Positions 33,867 to 42,963 of a stretch of DNA of 64,000 nucleotides are shown here, one piece after another (positions within the stretch are counted from its first letter, which is position 1; the number at the start of each line of letters is the position of its first letter). The notes under the pieces are model-generated. The model was not told the DNA's origin, made no database searches, and saw only the letters and a program-made list of their open reading frames with translations. Source of the DNA: Neptunomonas japonica DSM 18939 (GTDB taxonomy: Bacteria > Pseudomonadota > Gammaproteobacteria > Pseudomonadales > Balneatricaceae); assembly GCF_000422765.1 (NCBI RefSeq), contig NZ_AUGR01000020.1, positions 1 to 64,000 of the forward strand, given 5' to 3'. A program made the translations under genes and the position numbers.

Positions 33867-34841
33867 ATGTTTCTCGGTGATAACAGTCCACGCCCTGTGC
33901 CGCAGCAGCGCCATTGTATTTCATTAGATGAACTGCTCAGTTTGCGTCACTGGCCGCCTGCACGTAGCCCTAGCCGCCAGAGAATGGCGATTCGTGAGGG
34001 CCATCATCTCAGCCATATTCGTGGCCGTGGGATGGAGTACGATGATGTGCGGGAGTATCAACCCGGTGATGATATCCGTCATCTGGATTGGCGCTTAATG
34101 GCGCGCACCGGCGAAGCACATACGAAATTGTACCGAGAAGAGCGCGAGCGTCCGGTTTTTGTGTTGGCAGACCTACGCTCTCCTATGTCTTTTGCGACCC
34201 AAGGGCACTATAAGTCAGTGTTGGCATGTTATGCGGCGGCAATGACCATCTGGACAACTTTGGCTAATGGAGATCGCATTGGCGGGCAAATTTTAGGCGC
34301 TAAAGGTGAGCAGTTGTTTCGGCCCAGCAGTAATCGCCAGCAAGTGATGGCGATGATGGCTGCGCTGGCCCATGAAAGCAGTTTGACTCAAGGGAGTAAT
34401 CTAGCCCAAGAGGGCAATGCAGCAGTAGATGCGCAAGAAACAGCAACAGTACCGTTGAGCTTGTCTGATGTATTAGCAACGGCTGAGCGCACTATTACGA
34501 GTGGCACCTTATTATATATTTTCAGTGATTTTCACGATGTCGATGACAGTGTGCAGCAGCACTTGATGCGTCTGGCACAGCGCTGTGAATTAAAACTGGT
34601 GTTGATCTCTGATCCCTTAGAAGAAAAGTTACCCCACGGTAGACGATATCGGTTTTTAGGGAGTGGCCGCGAGTTATTGGTTGATGCTGATCAGCATCAA
34701 CAGCAGCGCTATCACCAACAGTTTCAAGCACGCATTCAGCTACTCGAGCGTTTGCGTAATCTGCGTGGTGTGGAGTTTGCGCATTGGCAAACAAACCAGC
34801 ACCCCTTATTTCGGTCGCCGCTTATGAAGGAGACGGTTTAA
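33867..34841 (+). CDS. DUF58-domain protein (VWA-like) of the MoxR operon
   Basis: A 324-residue cytoplasmic protein of the DUF58 family. The hallmark GMEYDDVREYQPGDDIRHLD segment is at about residues 55-74, followed by W, ARTGEAHTKLYREERER and FVLADLRSPM, a VWA-like strand. It lies 15 bases after moxR and shares one base with the next gene. Such proteins are predicted MoxR partners; no enzymatic role is known. Confidence 0.9.
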   Translation: MFLGDNSPRPVPQQRHCISLDELLSLRHWPPARSPSRQRMAIREGHHLSHIRGRGMEYDDVREYQPGDDIRHLDWRLMARTGEAHTKLYREERERPVFVLADLRSPMSFATQGHYKSVLACYAAAMTIWTTLANGDRIGGQILGAKGEQLFRPSSNRQQVMAMMAALAHESSLTQGSNLAQEGNAAVDAQETATVPLSLSDVLATAERTITSGTLLYIFSDFHDVDDSVQQHLMRLAQRCELKLVLISDPLEEKLPHGRRYRFLGSGRELLVDADQHQQQRYHQQFQARIQLLERLRNLRGVEFAHWQTNQHPLFRSPLMKETV

Positions 34842-35308
34842 TGGAGCAACTCCGTCCTATGCAGTTACCCGATCCCGTTAGTTGGTGGCCAATGGCACCT
34901 GGCTGGTGGCTGTTGCTAGTGTTAATCATTGCCAGCATGTTTGGTTTGGTGTGGTGGTTACGCCGTCGTTGGGCTGACCCGCGCCGTTATGCACTGGCAG
35001 AGTTGAAGAGCCTTCAAGCCTGTTATTCCCCAGAGGGAAGTGATCAAACGGCGCTGCTCACGCACTGTAATCAACTACTTAAACGCACAGCGCTCACGCT
35101 TTACCCGCGTCATGATGTTGCCTCGTTATCAGGCGATGCATGGATAGCGTTCTTATTAAATAGCAGCAAAGGTTGCGAGGCAGAAGCGTTGCAATGCCTT
35201 AAAGATGGCGCTTATCAACAGAACGTTGAATACGATAGCGCTGCCTTGCTGAAAAGTTGCCGGCAATGGTTAAAGACAGCAGGTAAGAGAGGCCACAACA
35301 ATGCTTGA
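34841..35308 (+). CDS. DUF4381-family membrane protein of the MoxR operon
   Basis: A 155-residue protein with one membrane span (about residues 24-46, next to WWLLLVLIIA) and a cytoplasmic tail rich in basic and helical text (RRRWADPRRYALAELKSL). The DUF4381 match rests on this layout and on its position between DUF58 and the VWA genes. I chose ATG 34841, which overlaps the previous stop by one base and has AAGGAG upstream; an in-frame ATG at 34784 lies inside the DUF58 gene and is rejected. Confidence 0.8.
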   Translation: MEQLRPMQLPDPVSWWPMAPGWWLLLVLIIASMFGLVWWLRRRWADPRRYALAELKSLQACYSPEGSDQTALLTHCNQLLKRTALTLYPRHDVASLSGDAWIAFLLNSSKGCEAEALQCLKDGAYQQNVEYDSAALLKSCRQWLKTAGKRGHNNA

Positions 35309-36287
35309 CCTTGCTTGGCCATGGCTACTGATTTTATTGCCTTTACCTTGGTTTGTGTGGCGCTTCTCTCCTGCTGTTGCGCATTCACAACAGAGTGCAT
35401 TACAAGTCCCTTTTCTTGAAACAATGGAGCAAGCGGTTGGTGCTTCAGTTGTGGATAAACGTCGCAGTCGTTTATGGATAACTCTATTGGCGTATCTGGC
35501 GTGGTGTTTGTTGCTGGTATCTGCGGCGCGCCCGCAATGGTTAGGTGAGCCTGTCCCTCAGCAGCGTGAAGGGCGCGATATGATGTTAGCCATCGACCTT
35601 TCAGAAAGTATGCTAGAAGAAGATTTTGAGTTAGGTAACCGCCTGATCAACCGCTTAATTGCCACTAAGGTGGTTGCCGGTGATTTTATTGAGCGCCGAG
35701 AGGGTGATCGAATTGGTCTGATTCTGTTTGGTGAGCAAGCTTATTTGCAGGCGCCACTGACGCATGACCGTCAAACTGTAAAACAACTGTTGGATGAGGC
35801 GCAGGTAGGTTTAGCCGGTAAAACAACCGCTATCGGTGACGCCATTGGTTTAGCGGTAAAGCGCTTTAAAGAGATGCAAAACGAGCAACGCGTACTGGTG
35901 TTAATTACCGATGGTACGAATACTGCCGGTGCTATTGAGCCTGACAAAGCGGCTGAACTCGCCGCAGCCGAAGGGTTAAAGATATACACGATAGGTATTG
36001 GTCGAGATCGCAGCCAGCGTGGCTTAATTAGTCGGTTTTTTGGCGGCGGGACTTCTCAGATAGATGAAGCGGCTTTAAAGAACATTGCCGCTAAAACCGG
36101 TGGGCAGTATTTTCGTGCCAGAGATTTAGCGCAGCTATCTGAGATCTACACATTACTCAATGAATTGGAGCCTATCGGCCAAGATGAAGATTTTTATCGT
36201 CCTGTTGTCTCTCTTTACCAATGGCCGTTGTTGGCAGGTATTTTCTTGCTGTGTATAACGGCGTTATGGCAGAAAAGGAGGGTATAA
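35301..36287 (+). CDS. BatA-like VWA membrane protein
   Basis: A 328-residue inner-membrane protein with an N-terminal span (about residues 6-20), a second hydrophobic stretch (about 58-75), a VWA domain with metal site DLSES (about residue 99), and a C-terminal span. Text such as RIGLILFGEQAYLQAPLTHD and VLVLITDGTNTAGAI is characteristic of BatA. It overlaps the previous gene by 8 bases. The Bat proteins are thought to form a complex with MoxR in the cell envelope and are linked to stress tolerance. Confidence 0.9.
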   Translation: MLDLAWPWLLILLPLPWFVWRFSPAVAHSQQSALQVPFLETMEQAVGASVVDKRRSRLWITLLAYLAWCLLLVSAARPQWLGEPVPQQREGRDMMLAIDLSESMLEEDFELGNRLINRLIATKVVAGDFIERREGDRIGLILFGEQAYLQAPLTHDRQTVKQLLDEAQVGLAGKTTAIGDAIGLAVKRFKEMQNEQRVLVLITDGTNTAGAIEPDKAAELAAAEGLKIYTIGIGRDRSQRGLISRFFGGGTSQIDEAALKNIAAKTGGQYFRARDLAQLSEIYTLLNELEPIGQDEDFYRPVVSLYQWPLLAGIFLLCITALWQKRRV

Positions 36288-36288
36288 G

Positions 36289-38283
36289 GTGTTGGCAGCG
36301 TTTCATTTTCAACAACCCTATTGGTTGCTACTTTTACCCCTATTCGCTGTGTTGGGTTATGGCTGGATACGCCATAAAAGAAACACATCACAGTATTGGT
36401 CTGAAGTGTGTGATCCAGCATTACTGCCTTTATTAATGAAAGAAGGGCAGGCAAGATCAAGCAGTGCCCCGGCTATTGCCGTATTGGTGGCTGTACTCTT
36501 ATCGGTTGCGGCTGCACAGCCTGTATGGAAGCAACAACCCGTACCTGCATTTAAACACGGCGGCGCTGTAGTCATCGCGCTAGACCTGTCGGCCTCAATG
36601 AATGCGACTGATATTAAGCCGAGTCGTTTACAGCGGGCGCATTTTAAAATTGAAGATTTGTTGGGGCGTCTTCCCGACAGTCAAGTGGCTCTGCTGGTAT
36701 ATGCAGGAGATGCCTTTGTGGTAACGCCGCTCACAGAAGATACCGGTACAATTTTAGCGCAGCTACCCGTGATGACGCCTGAAATTATGCCTGCACAGGG
36801 TAGCCGTGCAGACCGCGCTTTGGCGAAAGCTGGCGATATACTGGCACAAGCAGGTGTCAGAGGTGGGACCGTTTTATTAGTGAGTGATGAAGTGAGCCCA
36901 GCCCAAATTGCCGCTTCTGCTAGCCGTTTGGCTCAACAAGGGCGTAGCGTCTCTATTTTAGCGGTTGGGACAGCACAGGGCGCTCCGATACCCACACAAT
37001 TCGGGCCAATGAAAGATCAACAGGGGCAAGTGATTTTGGCACGTACCGATATGCAGCAGATGCGTGAAGCAGCGAGTTTGGGGGGCGGTACTGCCGTGCA
37101 GTTAGTCGCGGAGGAGTCAGATCTGAGTGCCTTAATTTCTACATTTAGTACTGGCCAGCGCGAAGAGGTAAAACAAGGTAGCGAGGTTGAGCGCTGGGTC
37201 GCAGAAGGCCCTTGGTTTGTATTGTTAGCACTGCCTTTATTATTACCTCTTTTTCGCCGTGGTATTGCGACTATCTTGTTGCCCGCTCTATGTTTTAGTG
37301 CTTTAAGCTTAGGTACGTTCGGCATTGCGTCTAATGTGGAGGCGGGAAGTGAGGTGGATGTTAAGGAAGGCGCAGCGGCTAGCATATGGCAGAATTTATG
37401 GAGAACCGCCGATCAACAGGCAGCACAGCAGTACCAAGCCGGCGATAAAGCGGCGGCGGCACAAACATTCAGTGATGCGCGCTGGAAACAGGTAGCACAA
37501 TATGAAACACAAGATTATGCCGCGGCTATAGAAAGTCTTCCTGAATCCAAAACTGCCGCTGATTGGTATAATCGCGGCAATATACTGGCACAACAACAGC
37601 AATTAGATGAGGCCATTTCTGCCTACGAGCAGGCGTTGCAGAGAGACCCTGAGCACGAAAACGCGACGTTCAATAAGCAACTTGTAGAAAAACAAAAGCA
37701 GCAGGAAAAAGAACAAGACGGTAAACAGAACCAACAAGGTTCAAAAAGTAATTCAGAACAAGACAGCGAACAAAAAAAGCAGCAAAATAGCTCACAGCAA
37801 CAAGGGCAATCTGATCAGCAAGATCAGCAAGATCAGCAAGATCAGCAAGATCAGCAAGATCAGCAAGATCAGCAGGGCCAACAAAACTCATCAGCGGATA
37901 ATTCTTCGCAGGGCGATCAAGATGAAAATAACGCTTCGGCCGAAACGCCACAACAAAGTGAATCGACCCAAAAGGATTCACCGAGTGAAACGTCAGATCA
38001 AGCTACAGAGCAAGCCCAAGATGCTGAGGCGGCGAAAGCTGAAGAACAACAGCGCGCGGCCGATTATCTTAAGCAACAGATGGATAAGGTTGGGCCACAT
38101 GATGGCCAAGCGGCGTCCGGTGATGCTTCAGAGCAGCCTGAGCCTATCAGCGAGTCCGCGCAAGCAAGACAGCAGCTCCTTAACCGAATAGTTGATGATC
38201 CTGCTGGTTTGTGGCGACGTAAGTTTATATACCAGTATCGCCAGCAGGCAGAACAACATTCGGGAGAAGAAAAAGCATGGTAA
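36289..38283 (+). CDS. BatB/BatC-like fused VWA-TPR protein
   Basis: A 664-residue protein combining a BatB-like VWA domain (metal site DLSASM, about residue 98) with membrane spans on both sides and a BatC-like tetratricopeptide region (about 395-460; WYNRGNILAQQQQLDEAISAYE). A long Gln/Asp/Ser/Glu-rich tail follows and includes seven DQQ repeats from a 9-base tandem repeat. The start is GTG 36289 with AAGGAGG upstream. The end overlaps batD by 7 bases. BatB and BatC are separate in some species; fusion is common in gammaproteobacteria. Confidence 0.9.
   Translation: MLAAFHFQQPYWLLLLPLFAVLGYGWIRHKRNTSQYWSEVCDPALLPLLMKEGQARSSSAPAIAVLVAVLLSVAAAQPVWKQQPVPAFKHGGAVVIALDLSASMNATDIKPSRLQRAHFKIEDLLGRLPDSQVALLVYAGDAFVVTPLTEDTGTILAQLPVMTPEIMPAQGSRADRALAKAGDILAQAGVRGGTVLLVSDEVSPAQIAASASRLAQQGRSVSILAVGTAQGAPIPTQFGPMKDQQGQVILARTDMQQMREAASLGGGTAVQLVAEESDLSALISTFSTGQREEVKQGSEVERWVAEGPWFVLLALPLLLPLFRRGIATILLPALCFSALSLGTFGIASNVEAGSEVDVKEGAAASIWQNLWRTADQQAAQQYQAGDKAAAAQTFSDARWKQVAQYETQDYAAAIESLPESKTAADWYNRGNILAQQQQLDEAISAYEQALQRDPEHENATFNKQLVEKQKQQEKEQDGKQNQQGSKSNSEQDSEQKKQQNSSQQQGQSDQQDQQDQQDQQDQQDQQDQQGQQNSSADNSSQGDQDENNASAETPQQSESTQKDSPSETSDQATEQAQDAEAAKAEEQQRAADYLKQQMDKVGPHDGQAASGDASEQPEPISESAQARQQLLNRIVDDPAGLWRRKFIYQYRQQAEQHSGEEKAW
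37813..37875 (+). repeat. Tandem 9-base repeat (GATCAGCAA) x7 in the batBC gene
   Basis: GATCAGCAA is repeated six times exactly, then once with a final G, encoding Asp-Gln-Gln units. It lies in the disordered tail, in frame, so gain or loss of units would not shift the reading frame. It is a likely slippage tract that varies between strains. Confidence 0.9.
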
Positions 38284-40022
38284 GTGCTCGCCGTGTATGG
38301 CTAATTATTGTCTTATTATGTGTCAGCGTTAATCTTCATGCTGCGATTAAAAGTAGTATTAACCGCAGCATGATTGAGCAAGGCGAGAGTATCCGCTTGA
38401 GCATTGACCTTGAAGATGTCGACGCTGACCAGGTTGGTTTGAAGCCGCTAGAGAAAGATTTTGAAGTGTTGGGGCGGAGCCAGCAATCCAAGAGAGTTAT
38501 TCGTAATGGCTCGTACGAAAGCTCTTCTGAACTTATCCTAACACTGTTGCCCAAACGTAGCGGCGACTTACAAGTACCCTCGCTAAGAGCTGATGGTGAT
38601 CAAACTAGTTCACATGCATTGCGCGTTACGGCTGTGCAGCAGCCAGCCGCTGCCGATGGTGGTATCGAGATGCTATCAACGCTTTCGAGCGAGCAGCCTA
38701 GAGTTCAGCAGCCGCTTATTTATCAGACAAGCTTGCTGGTGGGGCGGCAAATTTTCAATGCCTCTTTACAAGGCCCGAGCATCCAACAGGGCAAGGCACT
38801 CATCGAACCATTAGGTGAGCAGCGTCAGTACCAGCAAGCACTTAAAGGCCGGCAGGTCACCGTTGTTGAACAGACATGGCTTATTACGCCAGAGCAAAGT
38901 GGCCCGTTAGAAATAGCACCTGCGCAAGTTATCGGACAAATACAGACCGGGCGCTTAACGCGTAATCCATTTGGGGGGGCTTTTTCAGACCCTACCGCCA
39001 TGCGTAGAGTTCAGGTATCAGCACAAGGTTATCAACTAGGTGTTGCCCCTATTCCTGGTAGCTTCAGTGGCCAAGTCTGGCTACCTGCTGAAAACCTAGT
39101 GTTAAGCGATGAGTGGAGTAGTGAGCAGTTCACAGTAGGGGAGCCTGTAACACGTACTATTAGATTAAAAGCAGAAGGGCTTAGCCGAAACCATATTTCG
39201 GAATTGCCTTTGCCTGAAATCGATGGCATTAAGCAGTATGCGGCTAATCCTGAGGTGGCACAGCAGTATGAAAATGATCGATTAACAGCGGTTTTAACAC
39301 TAGAAGTTACGCTTATCCCTGAAAAATCAGGAGCACTGACCTTGCCTGCTATCACTCTGCCTTGGTGGGATGTCCAAAGTGATAGCGAACAAACGGCGGT
39401 GTTGGCAGCAAGAATAGTAGATATTGCCCCAGGAAAAGCACAAGCTGCAAAGCCAACACGCCCGTCTCAGGCTGCTCCCGTGCAAGCCTTAAGCCAGGCC
39501 CCTGTTACTGCCATTATTCCGCCATTAGCAAAGCCTACAACGCCACAGAGTACAGGTGGTGCTACGGATAATGACAACGTAAGCCCATGGCTAGTTGCGC
39601 TTTTAGGCCTTATTGTGGGCAGTGTGATAACCGCTTTGGTTATGATTTTTTGGCAGAGAAGCAGAAATTCATCAACCAACACAACTGAAAATACTATGCC
39701 GCTCCCGCCGCCTTCTGTAACGGCACTTAAGCAAGCATGTTCCAACAATGATGCAACGCAAGCACGTTTGGCTCTGATTCAGTGGGGGCAGAGTCTATGG
39801 CCAGAGTGTAGTAATTTAAACCAGCTGTCAGTGCGAGTAAGCCCTGAGTTACAAGCGGCCATTCGTGATTTACAGCAAAACAGTTACGGCCAGAGCGCTA
39901 CCAGCCCCGTTGCCCAAAAATGGCAAGGTACGGAGTTATACAAAGCTGTTCAGGCGTTTTCGGTTCCTCAATCATCGATAGCTGTAAACACAGAAAAGCT
40001 ATCCCCGTTGTACCTTTCTTAA
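38277..40022 (+). CDS. BatD-like membrane protein
   Basis: A 581-residue exported protein with a signal peptide (to about residue 22), a large beta-rich periplasmic region with repeated Ig-like text (SIRLSIDLEDVD, VTLIPEKSGALTLPAITLPWW), a membrane span (about residues 438-460) and a short cytoplasmic end. This matches BatD (DUF11/oxygen-tolerance type). It overlaps batBC by 7 bases and ends the operon; a MerR regulator on the other strand ends 19 bases later. Confidence 0.88.
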   Translation: MVSARRVWLIIVLLCVSVNLHAAIKSSINRSMIEQGESIRLSIDLEDVDADQVGLKPLEKDFEVLGRSQQSKRVIRNGSYESSSELILTLLPKRSGDLQVPSLRADGDQTSSHALRVTAVQQPAAADGGIEMLSTLSSEQPRVQQPLIYQTSLLVGRQIFNASLQGPSIQQGKALIEPLGEQRQYQQALKGRQVTVVEQTWLITPEQSGPLEIAPAQVIGQIQTGRLTRNPFGGAFSDPTAMRRVQVSAQGYQLGVAPIPGSFSGQVWLPAENLVLSDEWSSEQFTVGEPVTRTIRLKAEGLSRNHISELPLPEIDGIKQYAANPEVAQQYENDRLTAVLTLEVTLIPEKSGALTLPAITLPWWDVQSDSEQTAVLAARIVDIAPGKAQAAKPTRPSQAAPVQALSQAPVTAIIPPLAKPTTPQSTGGATDNDNVSPWLVALLGLIVGSVITALVMIFWQRSRNSSTNTTENTMPLPPPSVTALKQACSNNDATQARLALIQWGQSLWPECSNLNQLSVRVSPELQAAIRDLQQNSYGQSATSPVAQKWQGTELYKAVQAFSVPQSSIAVNTEKLSPLYLS

Positions 40023-40041
40023 AGGAGAGATACAGAGGTGT

Positions 40042-40512
40042 TTATTTAGGTTGATGTGTTTTACATTGGCTACCAGCAACGTGGCTCTGCACTACAAGAG
40101 CCTCGGTCAACTCATCCGTAGGCTGATCGAGTTCACGTAAAATTCCACAATCACGCGTGGTCAGGGCTGCATGGCATTGGCCGCGTAGTTCAATAAGCTG
40201 TGTTTCCAGTATTGTTAACTCTGCCATTCGGGCTTGCACATGATGTATATGTTCATCAATCAACTCGTTGATAGTTTCGCAACTGTCATCGGGCTGAATG
40301 CGCGCTTGTAGCAGTACCTTTATCTCGTTATGGGTCATCGCCAGCGTTCTGCAGCGACGAATAAAAATTAACCGCTCCAAATGCCCCTGATCATAACGAC
40401 GATAATTATTCGCTGGGTTGCGCAGTGCCGCATGCAATAACCCTTCATTTTCATAGTAGCGGATAGTTTCTACCGTAACGCCAACCTGTTTGGCTAGCTC
40501 ACCTATTTTCAT
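40042..40512 (-). CDS. cadR: MerR-family regulator, Cd(II)/Pb(II)-responsive (CadR/PbrR type)
   Basis: A 156-residue MerR protein. The winged helix starts MKIGELAKQVGVTVETIRYYE, and the dimer helix leads to the metal site with Cys in DDSCETIN (about residue 77) and the pair GQCHAALTTRDCGI (about 112-119). This three-cysteine pattern is the one of CadR/PbrR rather than mercury MerR. The divergent neighbour is a Cd/Zn/Pb-exporting ATPase whose promoter has the long spacer that MerR proteins activate. Confidence 0.88.
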   Translation of the reverse strand: MKIGELAKQVGVTVETIRYYENEGLLHAALRNPANNYRRYDQGHLERLIFIRRCRTLAMTHNEIKVLLQARIQPDDSCETINELIDEHIHHVQARMAELTILETQLIELRGQCHAALTTRDCGILRELDQPTDELTEALVVQSHVAGSQCKTHQPK

Positions 40513-40550
40513 GTGACCTCCGGATTGACGCGTTTCTAATTATTAGTCGC

Positions 40551-40581
40551 TTGACCCTAAAGCAACTTCAGGGTGTTTAAT
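40551..40581 (+). promoter_or_regulatory. MerR-type promoter of the metal ATPase
   Basis: A -35 TTGACC (40551-40556) and a -10-like TTTAAT (40576-40581) are separated by 19 bases, the overlong spacing typical of MerR-activated promoters. Between and across them lies an inverted repeat, ACCCTAAAG (40554-40562) and CTTCAGGGT (40566-40574), 8 of 9 paired, the expected operator position. Confidence 0.8.
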
Positions 40582-40630
40582 GCTAAGCATACGGCACAAT
40601 GCAGGTAATAACTATATGAAGGGCGATGCT

Positions 40631-42958
40631 ATGAGTGACTCAATCGATAATCGAGTGGATGATCGTATGAAGAGTAATGCAGCAGAGGATGCCGGCACGT
40701 GTTGCAGCTCAACGCATAAAAACAGCTCTGTTCCTGAACATACAAAACATGATGCCCAAAGCACTAAGTGTTGTGCTCCTGAGTCTTTATTAGAGTCGCT
40801 AAACGCCTCACCCATAGGTCAGCCACAAATAGTCGCTGAGGGCGCACGCACGCCAATACGTATTATGCAGATGGACTGCCCTATCGAAGAAGCATTGATT
40901 CGTAAAAAGTTGGGGGGGATGCCGGATGTGCTCAGCATGGAGTTTAACTTGATGCAGCGTATCCTCACGGTAGTGCACACCACGGGCTCATTGGAAAGCG
41001 TGCTCGATGCCGTGCGCTCCTTAGGTTTTGAGCCTGAAGTACCAGACGCGCAAGGCCAACTTGCCGATGTGGTCGAGCAAAAAAAGCCGTGGTGGCCCTT
41101 GGCTGTAGCGGGTGTAGCGGCCATAGCAGCGGAGGCTGTTTCTTGGATGGCAGCACCTAGTTGGTTAGCCGCTATACTGGCGCTGACCGCTGTGGGGTGT
41201 AGCGGCTTAACAATGTATAAAAAAGGCTGGGTGGCGGTTCGCCATGGCGATCTGAATATTAATGCGCTCATGAGTATAGCGGTCACAGGTGCGTTTATTT
41301 TGGGGCAGTGGCCAGAAGCTGCCATGGTGATGGTGCTGTTTACTGTGGCAGAGCTTATCGAAGCAAAGTCATTAGATAGAGCACGCAACGCAATCTCTGG
41401 GTTAATGCAGCTCACACCCGATAATGCCACCGTTTTGCAAGAGAATGGTTCATGGCAACTGGTGGATGCTAAATCAGTTGTTGTTGGCAGTATTGTTCGC
41501 ATCAAACCGGGCGAGCGTATTGGTTTAGATGGGCTGATAGTACGTGGCTGCTCCACAATAAACCAAGCGCCTATTACGGGCGAAAGCTTGCCTGTGGATA
41601 AAGTAAAGGGTGATATGGTTTTTGCCGGCACTATCAATGAAGCCAGTGCTTTTGAATACAAGGTAACCGCTGCAGCAAATAACACCACCTTGGCGCGTAT
41701 TATTCACGCCGTAGAAGAAGCACAGGGAACAAAAGCACCTACGCAACGTTTTGTAGATCAATTCGCACGCTTATATACCCCTATTGTTTTTGTTATCTCG
41801 TTAGGTGTGGCGGTGTTGCCTCCTCTATTGATGGGCGCTAGCTGGTTTGATTGGGTCTATAAAGCACTGGTCTTGCTGGTGATCGCTTGCCCATGTGCAT
41901 TAGTGATATCAACTCCAGTGACTATTGTGAGTGGTTTAGCTGCCGCCGCACGGCGCGGGATTCTGATCAAGGGTGGTGTTTACCTGGAAAGCGGCCATCA
42001 GCTGAAATATTTAGCATTAGATAAAACCGGCACAATTACGCATGGAAAACCGGTGCAAACTGAGTTTGAAGTGTTGCATTCAGGCAATGATGACACGATC
42101 GATGATGTTACGAGAGAATGCCGCCGTTTGGCTGTGAGTTTAGCGGTGCGTTCTGACCACCCAGTATCACTTGCGATAGCTAAGGCTGCTGAAATTGATG
42201 GTGCTAACCTAACTCATGCCTATGTGGATAAATTTGAAGCTTTGGCAGGGCGTGGCGTTAAAGGAGAAATAGACGACAAAGTATATATCTTAGGCAACCA
42301 CCGCTTGATAGAAGAGCTCGGTGTATGTACCCCTGAGCTGGAAATGCGTTTAGCTCGATTGGAGCAGCAAGGGAAAAGCGTTGTGATGCTGGTGGGCAGT
42401 CAGCAAGTATTAGCACTTTTCGCCGTTGCTGATACGGTAAAAGAGAGCAGCCGCAAAGCGATTGTCGAGTTGCAGAAATTAGGGATCAAAACCGTAATGC
42501 TCACGGGCGATAATCAGCACACAGCAACGGCTATTGCTCAACAAGTCGGTATTGATGAAGCACGGGGTAATCAACTACCAGAGGATAAACTGAGCGCCAT
42601 TAAAGCAATGGAAGCTGAAGGTTTAGTGGGCATGGTAGGTGATGGGATTAATGACACCCCGGCACTGGCGCGTGCGCATATTGGCTTTGCAATGGGAGCG
42701 ATGGGAACCGATACCGCTATTGAAACGGCCGATGTTGCCTTGATGGATGATGATCTACATAAAGTGCCTTCATTCATACGTTTATCACGCGATACGCGCA
42801 CCATATTGATTCAGAATATCTCGCTAGCGTTAGGCATTAAAGCGGTGTTTATGGTGTTAACTCTTATGGGCATGGGCACTATGTGGATGGCCGTCTTTGC
42901 TGATATGGGGGCAAGCTTATTGGTGGTTGCTAATGGCTTGAGGCTACTGAGAAAGTAA
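40631..42958 (+). CDS. cadA: Cd(2+)/Zn(2+)/Pb(2+)-exporting P1B-type ATPase
   Basis: A 775-residue heavy-metal-transporting P-type ATPase. The N-terminus has Cys-rich text (AGTCCSST, STKCCAPES) and a heavy-metal-associated domain with MDCPIEE. The transporter core has the ion-binding IACPCALVIS, the phosphorylation site DKTGTITHGKP, GDNQHTATAIA and the hinge GDGINDTPALA. The CPC motif and the MerR partner point to Cd/Zn/Pb export, not copper. I chose ATG 40631 (GAAGGG 8 bases upstream); the promoter at 40551-40581 rules out a start at 40580, and ATG 40616 is an alternative. Confidence 0.9.
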   Translation: MSDSIDNRVDDRMKSNAAEDAGTCCSSTHKNSSVPEHTKHDAQSTKCCAPESLLESLNASPIGQPQIVAEGARTPIRIMQMDCPIEEALIRKKLGGMPDVLSMEFNLMQRILTVVHTTGSLESVLDAVRSLGFEPEVPDAQGQLADVVEQKKPWWPLAVAGVAAIAAEAVSWMAAPSWLAAILALTAVGCSGLTMYKKGWVAVRHGDLNINALMSIAVTGAFILGQWPEAAMVMVLFTVAELIEAKSLDRARNAISGLMQLTPDNATVLQENGSWQLVDAKSVVVGSIVRIKPGERIGLDGLIVRGCSTINQAPITGESLPVDKVKGDMVFAGTINEASAFEYKVTAAANNTTLARIIHAVEEAQGTKAPTQRFVDQFARLYTPIVFVISLGVAVLPPLLMGASWFDWVYKALVLLVIACPCALVISTPVTIVSGLAAAARRGILIKGGVYLESGHQLKYLALDKTGTITHGKPVQTEFEVLHSGNDDTIDDVTRECRRLAVSLAVRSDHPVSLAIAKAAEIDGANLTHAYVDKFEALAGRGVKGEIDDKVYILGNHRLIEELGVCTPELEMRLARLEQQGKSVVMLVGSQQVLALFAVADTVKESSRKAIVELQKLGIKTVMLTGDNQHTATAIAQQVGIDEARGNQLPEDKLSAIKAMEAEGLVGMVGDGINDTPALARAHIGFAMGAMGTDTAIETADVALMDDDLHKVPSFIRLSRDTRTILIQNISLALGIKAVFMVLTLMGMGTMWMAVFADMGASLLVVANGLRLLRK

Positions 42959-42963
42959 CAGGG

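Noticed and set aside
34784-34840. Upstream start for the DUF4381-like gene
   Set aside because: It lies inside the DUF58 gene; ATG 34841 has a strong AAGGAG.
37813-37875. Short-period repeat considered as a CRISPR-like array
   Set aside because: Units are 9 bases with no spacers and lie in frame in a coding region.
40580-40630. Start of the metal ATPase at 40580
   Set aside because: It lies on the -10 box of the MerR-type promoter, before any likely transcript start.
40819-41688. Long minus-strand frame (289 codons) inside the metal ATPase gene
   Set aside because: It is a shadow of the ATPase gene: no ribosome site and no domain, while the plus-strand protein has all P-type ATPase motifs.
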